Source of the DNA: an uncultured Burkholderiales bacterium | Lineage (GTDB): Bacteria; Pseudomonadota; Gammaproteobacteria; Burkholderiales; Burkholderiaceae_C | Reading direction: 5' to 3' | DNA: 64,000 bases | Assembly (NCBI GenBank): GCA_903880855.1 | Contig: CAIRQX010000039.1 | Coordinates: forward strand, 1-64,000 | Shown: positions 33,550 through 43,848 of the stretch, one piece after another | Layout of the letters: every line of letters starts with the position of its first letter | Position numbering within the stretch: the first letter of the stretch is position 1 | The notes under the pieces: generated by a model | Told to the model about the DNA's origin: nothing | Databases searched by the model: none | Seen by the model: only the letters and a program-made list of their open reading frames with translations | Position numbers and translations under genes: made by a program

Positions 33550-34521
33550 ATGTCTAAACACAACGCCCACTACGACAGCACCGCCCCCTACCCACGCGAC
33601 TTGGTGGGCTATGGACGTAACCCACCCCAAGCCCAATGGCCTGGCCAAGCAAGAGTTGCCGTGCAGTTTGTTTTGAACTACGAAGAAGGCGGCGAAAACG
33701 CCACCTTGCACGGTGACGCTGGCAGCGAGCAGTTTTTAAGTGAGATGTTCAACCCGCCCAGCTTTCCAGACCGTCACCTGAGCATGGAAGGCATATATGA
33801 GTACGGCTCACGTGCAGGCGTATGGCGCATCTTGCGTGAATTTGAGAAACGCAAGCTGCCACTCACGGTGTTTGGCATCAGCATGGCGCTAGAACGCCAT
33901 CCAGAAGTCACCCAAGCATTCATAGACCTGGGCCATGAAATCGCTTGCCATGGCTGGCGCTGGATCAATTACCAAACCATCGACGAAGCCACCGAACGTG
34001 CGCACATGCAAAAAGGCATAGAGATCATTGCGCGCTTAACCCAGACTACGCACGGCAACTCAATCCACGGCGCTGGTTGGTACACCGGCCGCGACAGCCC
34101 CAACACACACCGCTTGGTAGCAGACCACGGCGGCTTTGAATACGACAGTGACTATTACGGCGACGACCTGCCCTTCTGGATGCAGGTGAAAAAATCTAAC
34201 GGCGAAGTCGTACCGCAACTCATCGTGCCCTACACCATGGACTGCAACGACATGCGCTTCGCACTGCCCCAAGGATTTAGCCAAGGCGAAGACTTCTTTA
34301 CCTATTTGCGTGACAGTTTTGACGCGCTGTATGCCGAGGGAGCAGAAGCCCCCAAGATGATGAGTATCGGAATGCACTGTCGCTTGCTAGGTAAACCAGG
34401 ACGTATCGTGGCTTTGCAAAAGTTTTTGGACCACATTGAAAAACACGACAAAGTGTGGGTGTGCCGCCGTGTTGATATCGCCCGCCATTGGAAGAAGGTA
34501 CATCCTTTTCAAGCTGACTAA
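33550..34521 (+). CDS. puuE: Allantoinase, polysaccharide-deacetylase type
   Basis: YGRNPPQAQWPGQARVAVQFVLNYEEGGEN, GHEIACHGWRWI. Confidence 0.95.
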   Translation: MSKHNAHYDSTAPYPRDLVGYGRNPPQAQWPGQARVAVQFVLNYEEGGENATLHGDAGSEQFLSEMFNPPSFPDRHLSMEGIYEYGSRAGVWRILREFEKRKLPLTVFGISMALERHPEVTQAFIDLGHEIACHGWRWINYQTIDEATERAHMQKGIEIIARLTQTTHGNSIHGAGWYTGRDSPNTHRLVADHGGFEYDSDYYGDDLPFWMQVKKSNGEVVPQLIVPYTMDCNDMRFALPQGFSQGEDFFTYLRDSFDALYAEGAEAPKMMSIGMHCRLLGKPGRIVALQKFLDHIEKHDKVWVCRRVDIARHWKKVHPFQAD

Positions 34522-34546
34522 ATTTTTGAACGAAGCCACTTTAAAG

Positions 34547-36346
34547 ATGACCTCAACATTGATCACCTTGCAACAAATTAACAGCCTGCCTCACTCTGAG
34601 GCTGCTGCCTTGTTGCAAGGCTTGTACGAGCACTCCGACTGGATCGCAGAACAAGCTTTAGATGCCCGCCCTTTTGTATCACCTGCAGCTCTCAAATATG
34701 CGATGGTGCAAGTGCTTCAGCGCGCAGGCCGAGACGCCCAAATTGCATTGGTACGCGCCCACCCAGAATTGGCCGGCAAGGCCATGGTGAGTAAAAGCCT
34801 GACCGCAGAATCCACCAACGAACAAAGCAAAGCTGGCTTGACGGATTGCACACCAGAAGAGTTCGCGCATATCCAACAACTCAACGCTAACTACAACGCC
34901 AAGTTTGGTTTTCCTTTTATCTTGGCTGTACGAGGCCCCCGCGGCACTGGGTTGACGCGCCAGCAAATCATTCGTACTTTTGAGCGACGTTTAAATCACC
35001 ATCCAGACTACGAGTTGGCGGAGTGCTTGCGTAATATTCACCGTATTGTTGAAATTCGTCTCAACGATAAATTAGGTTATCAACCAACACTCGGAAACGA
35101 AGTTTGGGATTGGCACGAGTGGTTGGCGCAATTTAGCGACGTAGGCTATATCGATAAGAAAGCTCCCCATGCCGCGCGCGAGGAACTAACCGTTACCTAC
35201 CTCACAGACGCGCATCGTAAATGTGCGCGCACGATAGAACTCGGTATGCAAGCTTGCGGCTTTGATGACGTCAAGATCGACGCCGTCGGCAACGTTGTCG
35301 GCATATACAAATCCAACAAGCCGCACGCCAAAACTTTAATGACGGGTTCCCACTACGACACTGTGCGTAATGGCGGCAAGTACGACGGGCGCTTTGGCAT
35401 CTTTGCTCCTATGGCTTGCGTGAGAGAACTTGTGCGTGATGGCAAGCGCTTACCTTTCCATTTAGAGGTTGTTGCCTTTGCAGAAGAAGAAGGCCAACGC
35501 TACAAAGCCACCTTCTTAGGATCTGGCGCATTGGTCGGCGACTTCAAATCTGAATGGCTGGATCAAAAAGATGCGGACGGCATCAGCATGCGCCAAGCCA
35601 TGCAACAAGCTGGCTTGAAGATTGCAGATATTCCTCGACTCAAACGTCGGGCAGAAGAATACTTAGGTTTTGTTGAGATACACATCGAGCAAGGGCCTGT
35701 TCTGAACGAACTCGATATCCCTCTCGGCGTGGTCACTTCGATCAACGGCAGCGTGCGTTTTGTAGGAGAAATTTCGGGCATGGCCAGCCATGCAGGTACC
35801 ACGCCCATGGACCGCAGGCGTGATGCTGCTACAGCAGTAGCAGAGTTGGCTTTGTATGTAGAAAAACGTGCGCTACAAGTTGCCGAGACTTGCGTTGGAA
35901 CCGTAGGTCAGTTACAAGTACCCAATGGATCTATCAATGTTGTACCTGGCCGCTGCCAATTCAGCCTTGACTTACGCGCAACAACCAACGCAGCGCGCGA
36001 CGCACTCATGCATGACGTTCTTGCAGAACTCAAAGCCATTTGCCTACGCCGTGGTCTGCACTACACCCTAGAAGAAACCATGCGCGCCAGTGCAGCGCCT
36101 AGCCATCCCGCTTGGCAAGACCGTTGGGAGAACGCGGTGCAATCACTAGGTGTGCCTGTGTTCCATCTCCCAAGTGGTGCAGGCCACGACGCCATGAAGT
36201 TGCACGACATCATGCCCCAAGCCATGCTTTTTGTGCGCGGACAAAATGCTGGTATCAGCCATAACCCGCTAGAGAGCACCACCAGTGATGACATGCAGTT
36301 GGCCATCGATGCATGCATGCATCTGTTGCACAACATAGCTGACTGA
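34547..36346 (+). CDS. Bifunctional OHCU decarboxylase (UraD) - allantoate amidohydrolase (AllC-like) fusion
   Basis: ATG 34547 (MTSTLITLQQINSLP). N-domain HPELAGKA...LNANYNAKFGFPFILAVRG is UraD; C-domain LMTGSHYDTVRNGGKYDGRFGI...AEEEGQRY...HIEQGP is M20 allantoate amidohydrolase. Confidence 0.93.
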   Translation: MTSTLITLQQINSLPHSEAAALLQGLYEHSDWIAEQALDARPFVSPAALKYAMVQVLQRAGRDAQIALVRAHPELAGKAMVSKSLTAESTNEQSKAGLTDCTPEEFAHIQQLNANYNAKFGFPFILAVRGPRGTGLTRQQIIRTFERRLNHHPDYELAECLRNIHRIVEIRLNDKLGYQPTLGNEVWDWHEWLAQFSDVGYIDKKAPHAAREELTVTYLTDAHRKCARTIELGMQACGFDDVKIDAVGNVVGIYKSNKPHAKTLMTGSHYDTVRNGGKYDGRFGIFAPMACVRELVRDGKRLPFHLEVVAFAEEEGQRYKATFLGSGALVGDFKSEWLDQKDADGISMRQAMQQAGLKIADIPRLKRRAEEYLGFVEIHIEQGPVLNELDIPLGVVTSINGSVRFVGEISGMASHAGTTPMDRRRDAATAVAELALYVEKRALQVAETCVGTVGQLQVPNGSINVVPGRCQFSLDLRATTNAARDALMHDVLAELKAICLRRGLHYTLEETMRASAAPSHPAWQDRWENAVQSLGVPVFHLPSGAGHDAMKLHDIMPQAMLFVRGQNAGISHNPLESTTSDDMQLAIDACMHLLHNIAD

Positions 36347-36421
36347 TTTCGATAGCAACCACGACCGTCTTACTTCATTGCGCCACTCGCCCTTTCTGCG
36401 TCAATACATTTTTATTTTTCT

Positions 36422-37684
36422 ATGACCAACAACACAACTTACACCCAACTAGACGCGTGGATCGACGCGCACTTTGACGAACAGGTCAAATTTCTGCAAG
36501 CCTTGATTCGTGTACCCACCGACACACCACCCGGTAACAACGCGCCACATGCCGTGCGCACAGCCGAGCTACTCAAAGACTTTGGTTTTGAAGCAGAGAA
36601 ATACCCAATCCCTGCCAATGAAGTCCATGACAACGGCCTAGAAAGCATTACCAACCTGATCGTGCGCCGCAAATATGGCCAGGGAAAAACAATCGCTTTG
36701 AACGCCCACGGCGATGTGGTGCCTCCTGGTGAAGGATGGATCAAAGACCCTTACGGCGGAGAGATTGAAAACGGAAAAATATTTGGCCGCGCAAGTGCGG
36801 TCAGTAAATGTGACTTCTCTACCTTTACCTTTGCAGCACGTGCGCTAGAGGCCGTGAACGCCGGGTCACAACAAAAACTCCACGGCACATTGGAATTGCA
36901 TTTCACCTATGACGAAGAGTTTGGCGGATTGCTAGGTCCAGGGTGGTTACTAGAGCATGGACACACCAAACCCGATTTGATGATTGCAGCGGGTTTTAGT
37001 TACCAAGTGGTCACAGCACACAATGGTTGCTTGCAAATGGAAGTCACGGTGCATGGCGAAATGGCTCATGCCGCAATTCCAGACAGTGGTACCGATGCAC
37101 TACAAGGTGCAGTGCATATATTGGAAGCGTTGTACGCACTCAATACCCAATACCTGCAAATTACTTCCAAGGTAGAAGGTATCAGTCACCCCTATTTGAA
37201 TGTCGGCCAAATCCATGGCGGCACCAACACCAACGTAGTGCCTGGCAAAGTGGTTTTCAAACTAGACCGCCGAATGATTCCAGAAGAAGACCCCATCGAA
37301 GTAGAAGCCAGCATCCGTCAGGCGATTGAAAAGGCAGCGCAATCTTTCAAACCTCCTCGCGGTGGTAGCCAACTCAAGGTGGACATCAAACGCATCTTGT
37401 TGGCAAACGCTATGAAACCTTTAGCGGGTAACCAACTTTTGGTCGATGCCATTCAAAAGCACGGTGAAGTTTTATTCGGCGAACCTATCCCTGCGCTTGG
37501 CACACCCTTGTACACCGACGTTCGCCTATATGTAGAACGCGGCATTCCTGGTGTGATTTATGGCGCTGGTCCGCGCACCGTACTGGAGTCTCACGCTAAA
37601 CGCGCAGATGAGCGACTCGACCTTGAAGATTTGCGACGCGCCACTAAAGTTATTGCAAGAACGCTTCAAGACTTATTGACTTAA
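36422..37684 (+). CDS. M20 family metallopeptidase / amidohydrolase
   Basis: NAHGDVVPPGEGW, TYDEEFGG, GQIHGGTNTNVVPGK. Confidence 0.9.
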   Translation: MTNNTTYTQLDAWIDAHFDEQVKFLQALIRVPTDTPPGNNAPHAVRTAELLKDFGFEAEKYPIPANEVHDNGLESITNLIVRRKYGQGKTIALNAHGDVVPPGEGWIKDPYGGEIENGKIFGRASAVSKCDFSTFTFAARALEAVNAGSQQKLHGTLELHFTYDEEFGGLLGPGWLLEHGHTKPDLMIAAGFSYQVVTAHNGCLQMEVTVHGEMAHAAIPDSGTDALQGAVHILEALYALNTQYLQITSKVEGISHPYLNVGQIHGGTNTNVVPGKVVFKLDRRMIPEEDPIEVEASIRQAIEKAAQSFKPPRGGSQLKVDIKRILLANAMKPLAGNQLLVDAIQKHGEVLFGEPIPALGTPLYTDVRLYVERGIPGVIYGAGPRTVLESHAKRADERLDLEDLRRATKVIARTLQDLLT

Positions 37685-37690
37685 AAGAAA

Positions 37691-37720
37691 AAAGCCTCGA
37701 TTTCTCGAGGCTTTATCTTT
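37691..37720. terminator. Bidirectional rho-independent terminator
   Basis: Perfect 10-bp stem AAAGCCTCGA-TTTC-TCGAGGCTTT; T-run on the minus strand (TTTTTTCTTTT) serves the tRNA side. Confidence 0.85.
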
Positions 37721-37723
37721 TAT

Positions 37724-37800
37724 TGGTGCGGCTGGCAGGAATTGAACCCACGACCCCTTGGTTCGTAGCCAAGTACTCTATCCAACTGAGCTACAGCCGC
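37724..37800 (-). tRNA. tRNA-Arg (anticodon ACG)
   Basis: GCGGCTGTAGCTCAGTTGGATAGAGTACTTGGCTACGAACCAAGGGGTCGTGGGTTCAATTCCTGCCAGCCGCACCA; full cloverleaf and encoded CCA. Confidence 0.96.
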
Positions 37801-37865
37801 TTTGAAAAGATAAGAATTCTAGCATAGCCATTTAGATATCATCTTTGGATTAAAGGAAAAACAAC

Positions 37866-38660
37866 ATGGATCTTCAACTCAAACAAAAACACGTATTGAT
37901 CACCGGTGGCAGCAAAGGAATAGGGCTTGCTTGCGCTGAAAACTTTCTTGCTGAAGGTGCAAAAGTCACATTAGTCTCGCGTGACCCTCAGAATTTAGCC
38001 AATGCACTAAAGAAACTGTCTGCACATCATCCGGTTACTTCCATTCACACTATTGCCGCTGATTTGCAAATTACTACTGCTGGTGAAGAAGTTTTAAACA
38101 ATGCAGAAAAACACTTTGGTCCAGTCGATATATTGGTCAATTCTGCAGGTGCTGCTAAACGCACACCACCTGAAGAGTTAACACCGGAGGTCTGGCATGC
38201 CGCCATGCAAGCCAAGTATTTCTCCTACATCCACATGACAGATCCCACGATCAAACGTATGGGTCAGCGCGGTTCAGGTGCTATCGTGAACGTGATCGGT
38301 GCCGGCGGAAAAATTGCCAGTCCTATTCATATGCCTGGGGGCGCAGCGAACGCAGCCTTGATGTTGGCTAACGCGGGTATGGCCTCGGCCTATGCTGCAA
38401 AAGGCGTACGCGTAAATGCTGTCAACCCTGGACTCACATTAACAGACAGATTACAAGAGGGTATGTCTGCAGACGCAAAGGCACAAGGCATAACTGAAAC
38501 CGAGGCAATGCAGCGCGCAAACGCACGCATCCCACTTGGTCGAATGGCCAAACCCAGCGAAGTTGCAGATGCTGTTGTTTTCTTAGCGTCTTCAAGAGCT
38601 AGTTACATCACTGGTGTTTCACTCACTATGGATGGGTGCACGACACCTGTTGTGTTTTAA
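37866..38660 (+). CDS. Short-chain dehydrogenase/reductase
   Basis: ITGGSKGIGLACAENFL, VNSAGAAKRTPP, C-terminal ITGVSLTMDGC. Confidence 0.92.
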   Translation: MDLQLKQKHVLITGGSKGIGLACAENFLAEGAKVTLVSRDPQNLANALKKLSAHHPVTSIHTIAADLQITTAGEEVLNNAEKHFGPVDILVNSAGAAKRTPPEELTPEVWHAAMQAKYFSYIHMTDPTIKRMGQRGSGAIVNVIGAGGKIASPIHMPGGAANAALMLANAGMASAYAAKGVRVNAVNPGLTLTDRLQEGMSADAKAQGITETEAMQRANARIPLGRMAKPSEVADAVVFLASSRASYITGVSLTMDGCTTPVVF

Positions 38661-38676
38661 ATTTAAGAGATCGCAT

Positions 38677-39378
38677 ATGAATAAAAAACCTAAAGTCATT
38701 GCCTTCGACATATTTGGAACAGTTGTAGATTGGCATGGATCTATTGCGGCCGAAGTACAAAGACTAAAACTACCAGTTGATGCCAATGCATTTGCAACGG
38801 CCTGGCGAAAAGGCTATCAACCAGCCATGGCCCGGGTTAGATCAGGCGAGCTACCTTGGACAAAGATTGATGATCTGCATCGCATGATCTTGGACGGCAT
38901 TTTGGAAGACTTCGCACTGACGACATTGTCTGAAAGTGAAAAGCAGCATCTGAATCTTGTTTGGCATCGCCTAAACCCTTGGCCAGATTCAGTTCAAGGG
39001 CTCACACAATTGAAAAGTAAATTCACAATAGTGACGCTTTCGAATGGCAATCTCAGTTTGTTGGCCAATATGGCGAAGCACGGCTCGCTACCTTGGGATT
39101 TGATTTTGTCAGCCGAGGTTTTTAAACACTACAAACCAGATCCCGAGACCTATCTTGGCGTTGCCCATATTTTTGACCTACAACCGCATGAAGTGATGTT
39201 GGCAGCTGCACACAAGGATGACCTACTGGCCGCGTACCACTGCGGCTTACAAACGGCATTTATTGAAAGACCCGCTGAATTTGGTATTGGCCATATTAGG
39301 CAAGATTTACATCAAGAACCTTTTACAAACTATCATGCCAAGAACATCGTCGATTTAGCTACCCAATTGGGTCGTTGA
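38677..39378 (+). CDS. Haloacid dehalogenase type II-like HAD hydrolase
   Basis: FDIFGTVVDWHGSIAAE, TLSNGNLSLL, FKHYKPDPETYLG; start MNKKPKV at 38677. Confidence 0.88.
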   Translation: MNKKPKVIAFDIFGTVVDWHGSIAAEVQRLKLPVDANAFATAWRKGYQPAMARVRSGELPWTKIDDLHRMILDGILEDFALTTLSESEKQHLNLVWHRLNPWPDSVQGLTQLKSKFTIVTLSNGNLSLLANMAKHGSLPWDLILSAEVFKHYKPDPETYLGVAHIFDLQPHEVMLAAAHKDDLLAAYHCGLQTAFIERPAEFGIGHIRQDLHQEPFTNYHAKNIVDLATQLGR

Positions 39379-39391
39379 TTCAAAAAACAGC

Positions 39392-40285
39392 ATGGCATTA
39401 ACTAACGGTTTTTTAAAACAGTATTTTGTAGCCAGTGCTTGCGCGCTACTGGTAGTTATTTGCGGTTGCACTTCTTATGTCAGTAATTCCTACACACCTC
39501 AAAGAGGGCAATCTGGAAAAGATGTTGTTTGGATTGCTACCCAAGATGCATTGGTAGTCAAGATGCTAAGCGCTGCGCAAGTTACATCACAAGACCTTGT
39601 CTACGATTTGGGTGCTGGTGATGGAATTATTCCTATTACTGCGGCTAAGCAATTTGGTGCACGTGCCGTCGGAGTCGAGTACAACGAAAAGTTAGCGACT
39701 TTGGCGCAAGCCAATGCCTTGCGCTCTGGTGTTGGCGATAAAGTGAAGATCATCCAAGGCGATATTTTTGTTGAAGATTTTTCCAAAGCTAGCGTAGTGA
39801 CTTTATATTTGCTTGAAGAGTTAAATGCCAAATTACGTCCGCAAATACTAAAGATGCAGCCAGGTACTCGCGTGGTCTCCAATACTTTTTCCATGGGAGA
39901 TTGGGAGCCAGATCAAGTGATTGACTCTTATGGCCACACAGCGTATTTGTGGAGGGTACCCGCCCAAGTCGGAGGCGGCTGGACTGTAAGTGGTCTTGCC
40001 AGTGACGGAAAATCGCATACATTACACATCCATTTCGATCAGCGTTACCAACGTTTGTCAGGATCAATGACAGTTGATGGGAAAAAACAAGTCTTGCTGG
40101 GTGCAAGGATAGAAGGTAACGTCTTACATTTTAGTTTTCTCAATGCACAAGATGAGCTTAAACACGTGAAGGCATTTATAGATAACAATCAGTGGATGGG
40201 CGAAGTGGTAGCGCCTTACGGCATGGTTGAGTTGAAATTGCCAGCTCAAAAAGTAACAGCGGTTCGCAGCGTAAATAATCAGTAA
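39392..40285 (+). CDS. Class I SAM-dependent methyltransferase with N-terminal export/lipoprotein-like signal
   Basis: N-term ASACALLVVICGC (lipobox-like), then VYDLGAGDGIIPITAAKQFGARAVGVEYN; beta-rich C-terminal domain. Confidence 0.75.
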   Translation: MALTNGFLKQYFVASACALLVVICGCTSYVSNSYTPQRGQSGKDVVWIATQDALVVKMLSAAQVTSQDLVYDLGAGDGIIPITAAKQFGARAVGVEYNEKLATLAQANALRSGVGDKVKIIQGDIFVEDFSKASVVTLYLLEELNAKLRPQILKMQPGTRVVSNTFSMGDWEPDQVIDSYGHTAYLWRVPAQVGGGWTVSGLASDGKSHTLHIHFDQRYQRLSGSMTVDGKKQVLLGARIEGNVLHFSFLNAQDELKHVKAFIDNNQWMGEVVAPYGMVELKLPAQKVTAVRSVNNQ

Positions 40286-40318
40286 TTGGTTTGTGTAAGT
40301 TCTTTTTAAAGGATTCCC

Positions 40319-40972
40319 ATGATTGAAGATGCTCCCCAACTACAAACCCAACCCATCATCCGACCAGACTCAAAACTGGTTGCGCAATTCCGTGGAACCC
40401 CTACTGGATTTCTAGTCGATGCCATGGGCGGCTCCGGCGCTCTGGATTTTCGAATCCAGCCCGCAGTGTTAGAGCAGTATGCTTTTTGTGGCGTTGCGCT
40501 CACTTGTCATGCAGGCCCTGCCGATAACCTTGCCTTGGTCCATGCTCTTCAATATGTCGAGCCTGGTGATGTATTGATGGTTGCCACAGACTCCTTTACA
40601 GGTTGCGCAGTCACTGGCGACTTGGTGCTAGGTATGGCTAAGAATTCTGGCGCCGTAGGTTTTGTAACGGATGGGTGCGTACGAGATTTAGTCGGCTTGA
40701 AATCTGTTGGGCTACCAGCGTGGTCTTTGGGGGTCACACCTAATTCACCGCACCGCAATGGTCCTGGAACCATTGGTTTTCCCGTCAATATTGCTGGCTA
40801 TCCCGTTAGAAGCGGAGATGTAGTTGTGGCAGATCAAGACGGCGTCGTCATTATTCCCATCGAGAAGATTGCAATGCTTCTTGAAAAACTACCCGCCATA
40901 CGAAAGGCTGAAGCGAGTGCAGATGAATCTGTTCGACAGGGCGCGAGACTGCCGGGTTTCTTGAAAAAGTAA
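40319..40972 (+). CDS. RraA-family protein / HMG-CHA aldolase-like
   Basis: GCAVTGDLVLGMAKNSGAVGFVTDGCVRDL, SGDVVVADQDGVVIIP. Confidence 0.9.
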   Translation: MIEDAPQLQTQPIIRPDSKLVAQFRGTPTGFLVDAMGGSGALDFRIQPAVLEQYAFCGVALTCHAGPADNLALVHALQYVEPGDVLMVATDSFTGCAVTGDLVLGMAKNSGAVGFVTDGCVRDLVGLKSVGLPAWSLGVTPNSPHRNGPGTIGFPVNIAGYPVRSGDVVVADQDGVVIIPIEKIAMLLEKLPAIRKAEASADESVRQGARLPGFLKK

Positions 40973-40991
40973 TTTCACCCGAATAATTTTT

Positions 40992-42167
40992 ATGCATGCC
41001 GACCTGCAAAAAAATGGCTACAGCGTTGCTGCGCTTAGACGCATAGCGCAAAAACGTCTCCCTCGCCCCATATTCGATTTTATTGATGGCGGCGCCGAGG
41101 ATGAAGACACCTTGCGTCAAAACGAGTCAGCGTTTTCAGATTGGGAGTTGCTACCCAAACCTTTAAACGGAGCGGCAAAAAGAGACTTATCAACTTCATT
41201 ATTCGGCCACACGCTTAGCAGTCCATTGCTGATTGGCCCAACAGGTCTTGCTGGATTTTTTTGGCCACAAGGCGAGGTTGCTGCTGCGAATGCGGCATCT
41301 GACTATGGCACTGTTTATTGCCTGAGCCACGGCTCTGTTTGTACGTTGGAGCAGCTTGCAAAGATGCACCAAGGCTTGAAATGGATGCAAGTTTTTATAT
41401 ACAAAGACAGAGGGTTTACACGCGAATTAACAACGCGAGCCCAAGAGAGTGGCTACGATGCATTGGTTCTCACTATAGATAACCAATTAATTGGCAAACG
41501 CGAACGAGACATAGTCAATGGTTTCACCATTCCGCCACGGTTAGATTTGTCTCAGATGCTCGCCTTTGCAAAAAAACCGTCCTGGTGGTGGGCGATGCGT
41601 CATGAATTAGCCAATGTGACGTTTGGTAACTACGTGCAATCTAATTCACCTGAATCTGTAGCTGCACTAGCGGCCCGAATGGGCTCTTTGCTAGATCCGA
41701 GCATGTCATGGGAAGACGTAGATATGGTGCGCGCGCATTGGAAAGGTCGCTTGATTCTTAAAGGTGTTCTCCACCCCGATGAAGCTTCACAAGCCGTCAA
41801 ACATGGGGTAGACGCCATCATTGTGTCTAACCATGGCGGTCGCCAACTCAACGGCGCTATCGCCAGCGTCAGGGCATTGCCAGCAGTGGTTAAAGCCGTC
41901 AATGGCGCTATTCCAGTTTTGCTTGACGGAGGCATACGTCGGGGAAGTGATATTTTCAAAGCAGTCGCGCTAGGTGCTTCGGCTGTCCTGATTGGACGGC
42001 CCCATTTATGGGGTCTGTCGGTCGCAGGAAAAGACGGAGTGCAGTGGGTGCTTGAAATGCTGCATGGTGAACTTGATCGAACTATGGGATTAGCTGGTGC
42101 AAGCAATATTGAAGAGATTCGTACCGGTCAGTTTATGAAAGCTAGGCGCTTTTACGAATCCTCATAA
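40992..42167 (+). CDS. FMN-dependent alpha-hydroxy acid oxidase/dehydrogenase
   Basis: [61 protein letters not shown]. Confidence 0.94.
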   Translation: MHADLQKNGYSVAALRRIAQKRLPRPIFDFIDGGAEDEDTLRQNESAFSDWELLPKPLNGAAKRDLSTSLFGHTLSSPLLIGPTGLAGFFWPQGEVAAANAASDYGTVYCLSHGSVCTLEQLAKMHQGLKWMQVFIYKDRGFTRELTTRAQESGYDALVLTIDNQLIGKRERDIVNGFTIPPRLDLSQMLAFAKKPSWWWAMRHELANVTFGNYVQSNSPESVAALAARMGSLLDPSMSWEDVDMVRAHWKGRLILKGVLHPDEASQAVKHGVDAIIVSNHGGRQLNGAIASVRALPAVVKAVNGAIPVLLDGGIRRGSDIFKAVALGASAVLIGRPHLWGLSVAGKDGVQWVLEMLHGELDRTMGLAGASNIEEIRTGQFMKARRFYESS

Positions 42168-42178
42168 AAGCACCTAGC
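42141..42178. terminator. Convergent terminator overlapping the stop codon of the hydroxyacid oxidase gene
   Basis: GCTAGGCGCTTTTA-N10-TAAAAGCACCTAGC, 13/14 complementary. Confidence 0.6.
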
Positions 42179-42184
42179 CTCAGT

Positions 42185-43774
42185 TCAAGCAGCGGTCAAT
42201 TCTTTGAGTGATTGCGCAACAGGCGTGCGAATCAAATAATCGAATGCACTCAATGCTGCTTTGGCGCCCTCGCCTGCAGCAATCACAATTTGCTTGTATG
42301 GCACGGTAGTCACATCACCAGCAGCGAACACGCCTGGCACATTGGTGTGGCATTTGGCATCTACTACGATTTCACCGTATTTGCTCAATTCAAGCGTGCC
42401 TTTCAAGAACTCGGTATTGGGCACTAATCCAATTTGAACAAACACGCCTTCAAGCGCCACCGAATGCTCTTGGTTTGTTGCCCGGTCTTTGTAACGCAAT
42501 CCGTTGACCTTTTGTCCGTCGCCGGTGATCTCTATCGTTTGTGCGTTCACATGGATAGAAACATTGGGCAAGCTCTTTAACTTGCTCACCAAAACGGCAT
42601 CTGCTTTCAAAGCGTCAGCAAACTCCACCAAACTCACGTGCTCGACAACACCTGCTAAATCAATCGCCGCTTCTACGCCTGAGTTACCACCGCCAATCAC
42701 GGCTACGCGCTTGCCCTTGAATAGAGGGCCGTCGCAATGTGGGCAATAGGCCACGCCTTTGTTTTTGTATTCTTGTTCGCCGGGCACATTCACATTGCGC
42801 CAACGTGCACCTGTAGACAAAATAACACTGCGTGCACTCAAGATTCCACCATTGGCCATATGGACTTGCACCAAACCACCTGCTTCGCTAGCAGGTACGA
42901 TTTTGTCGGCACGTTGTAAATTCATGATGTCAACTTCGTAGTGACGCACTTGTTGCTCTAATGCTGCTGCGAACTTAGGACCATCAGTCTCTAAAACAGA
43001 GATGTAGTTTTCGATCCCCATGGTGTCGTTGGTTTGTCCGCCAAAGCGCTCTGCCGCCACACCGACACGAATGCCTTTGCGTGCTGCGTAAACAGCAGCA
43101 GCAGCGCCCGCAGGGCCGCCGCCAACTATCAATACATCGAACGGCTCTTTCTCGCTGAGTTTGACAGCGTCACGCTCTACAGAGGATGTGTCCAACTTTG
43201 CCAAGATTTCTTCTAAGCTCATGCGGCCAGAGCCAAACACTTGGTCGTTTTTGAAGACCATAGGTACTGCCATCACTTGTCGCGCATCCACTTCGGCTTG
43301 GTTCAAGGCGCCATCGACGATGGTGGTGTTGATCTTGGGGTTGTAAATCGCCATCAAAGTTGCCGCTTGCACAACGTCAGGGCAGTTATGGCATGACAAA
43401 GACATATAGACCTCTAACTTCATCTCTGTCTCTAAGCCTTTGATTTGCTCCAACACCTCAGCCTCTACTTTTGGAGGATGGCCACCCGTCCACAGCAATG
43501 CCAATATCAAGGAAGTGAACTCATGTCCCATAGGAATCGCGGCGAATCGCACACCACGTGTCTCACCTTCTTTGGCAACCACAAACGAAGGTGTGCGCCC
43601 GTCATTGCCTGATTCATCGAAACTCACTTTGTCAGACAACTCGGCGATTTCTTTTAAGAGCTCACGCAATTCAACACTTTTTTCGCTGCCGTCTAGCGTG
43701 GCGATCAAGCGAATGGGCGTACGCAAGTTTTGCAAATACGCTTGTAATTGGGTTTTCATTTGAATATCGAGCAT
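42185..43774 (-). CDS. ahpF: Alkyl hydroperoxide reductase subunit F
   Basis: Start [15 protein letters not shown] (43774); [39 protein letters not shown]. Confidence 0.96.
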   Translation of the reverse strand: MLDIQMKTQLQAYLQNLRTPIRLIATLDGSEKSVELRELLKEIAELSDKVSFDESGNDGRTPSFVVAKEGETRGVRFAAIPMGHEFTSLILALLWTGGHPPKVEAEVLEQIKGLETEMKLEVYMSLSCHNCPDVVQAATLMAIYNPKINTTIVDGALNQAEVDARQVMAVPMVFKNDQVFGSGRMSLEEILAKLDTSSVERDAVKLSEKEPFDVLIVGGGPAGAAAAVYAARKGIRVGVAAERFGGQTNDTMGIENYISVLETDGPKFAAALEQQVRHYEVDIMNLQRADKIVPASEAGGLVQVHMANGGILSARSVILSTGARWRNVNVPGEQEYKNKGVAYCPHCDGPLFKGKRVAVIGGGNSGVEAAIDLAGVVEHVSLVEFADALKADAVLVSKLKSLPNVSIHVNAQTIEITGDGQKVNGLRYKDRATNQEHSVALEGVFVQIGLVPNTEFLKGTLELSKYGEIVVDAKCHTNVPGVFAAGDVTTVPYKQIVIAAGEGAKAALSAFDYLIRTPVAQSLKELTAA

Positions 43775-43848
43775 TTTTTTCCTTTTCAGAGACAAAACTT
43801 CTGACAAAAGAGGCGCGCAGCGCACACCTCTTTCAGCAGAAATACTGC

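Noticed and set aside
34436-34546. N-terminal extension of the UraD-AllC ORF
   Set aside because: Lies inside puuE in another frame; ATG 34547 gives a conventional UraD N-terminus.
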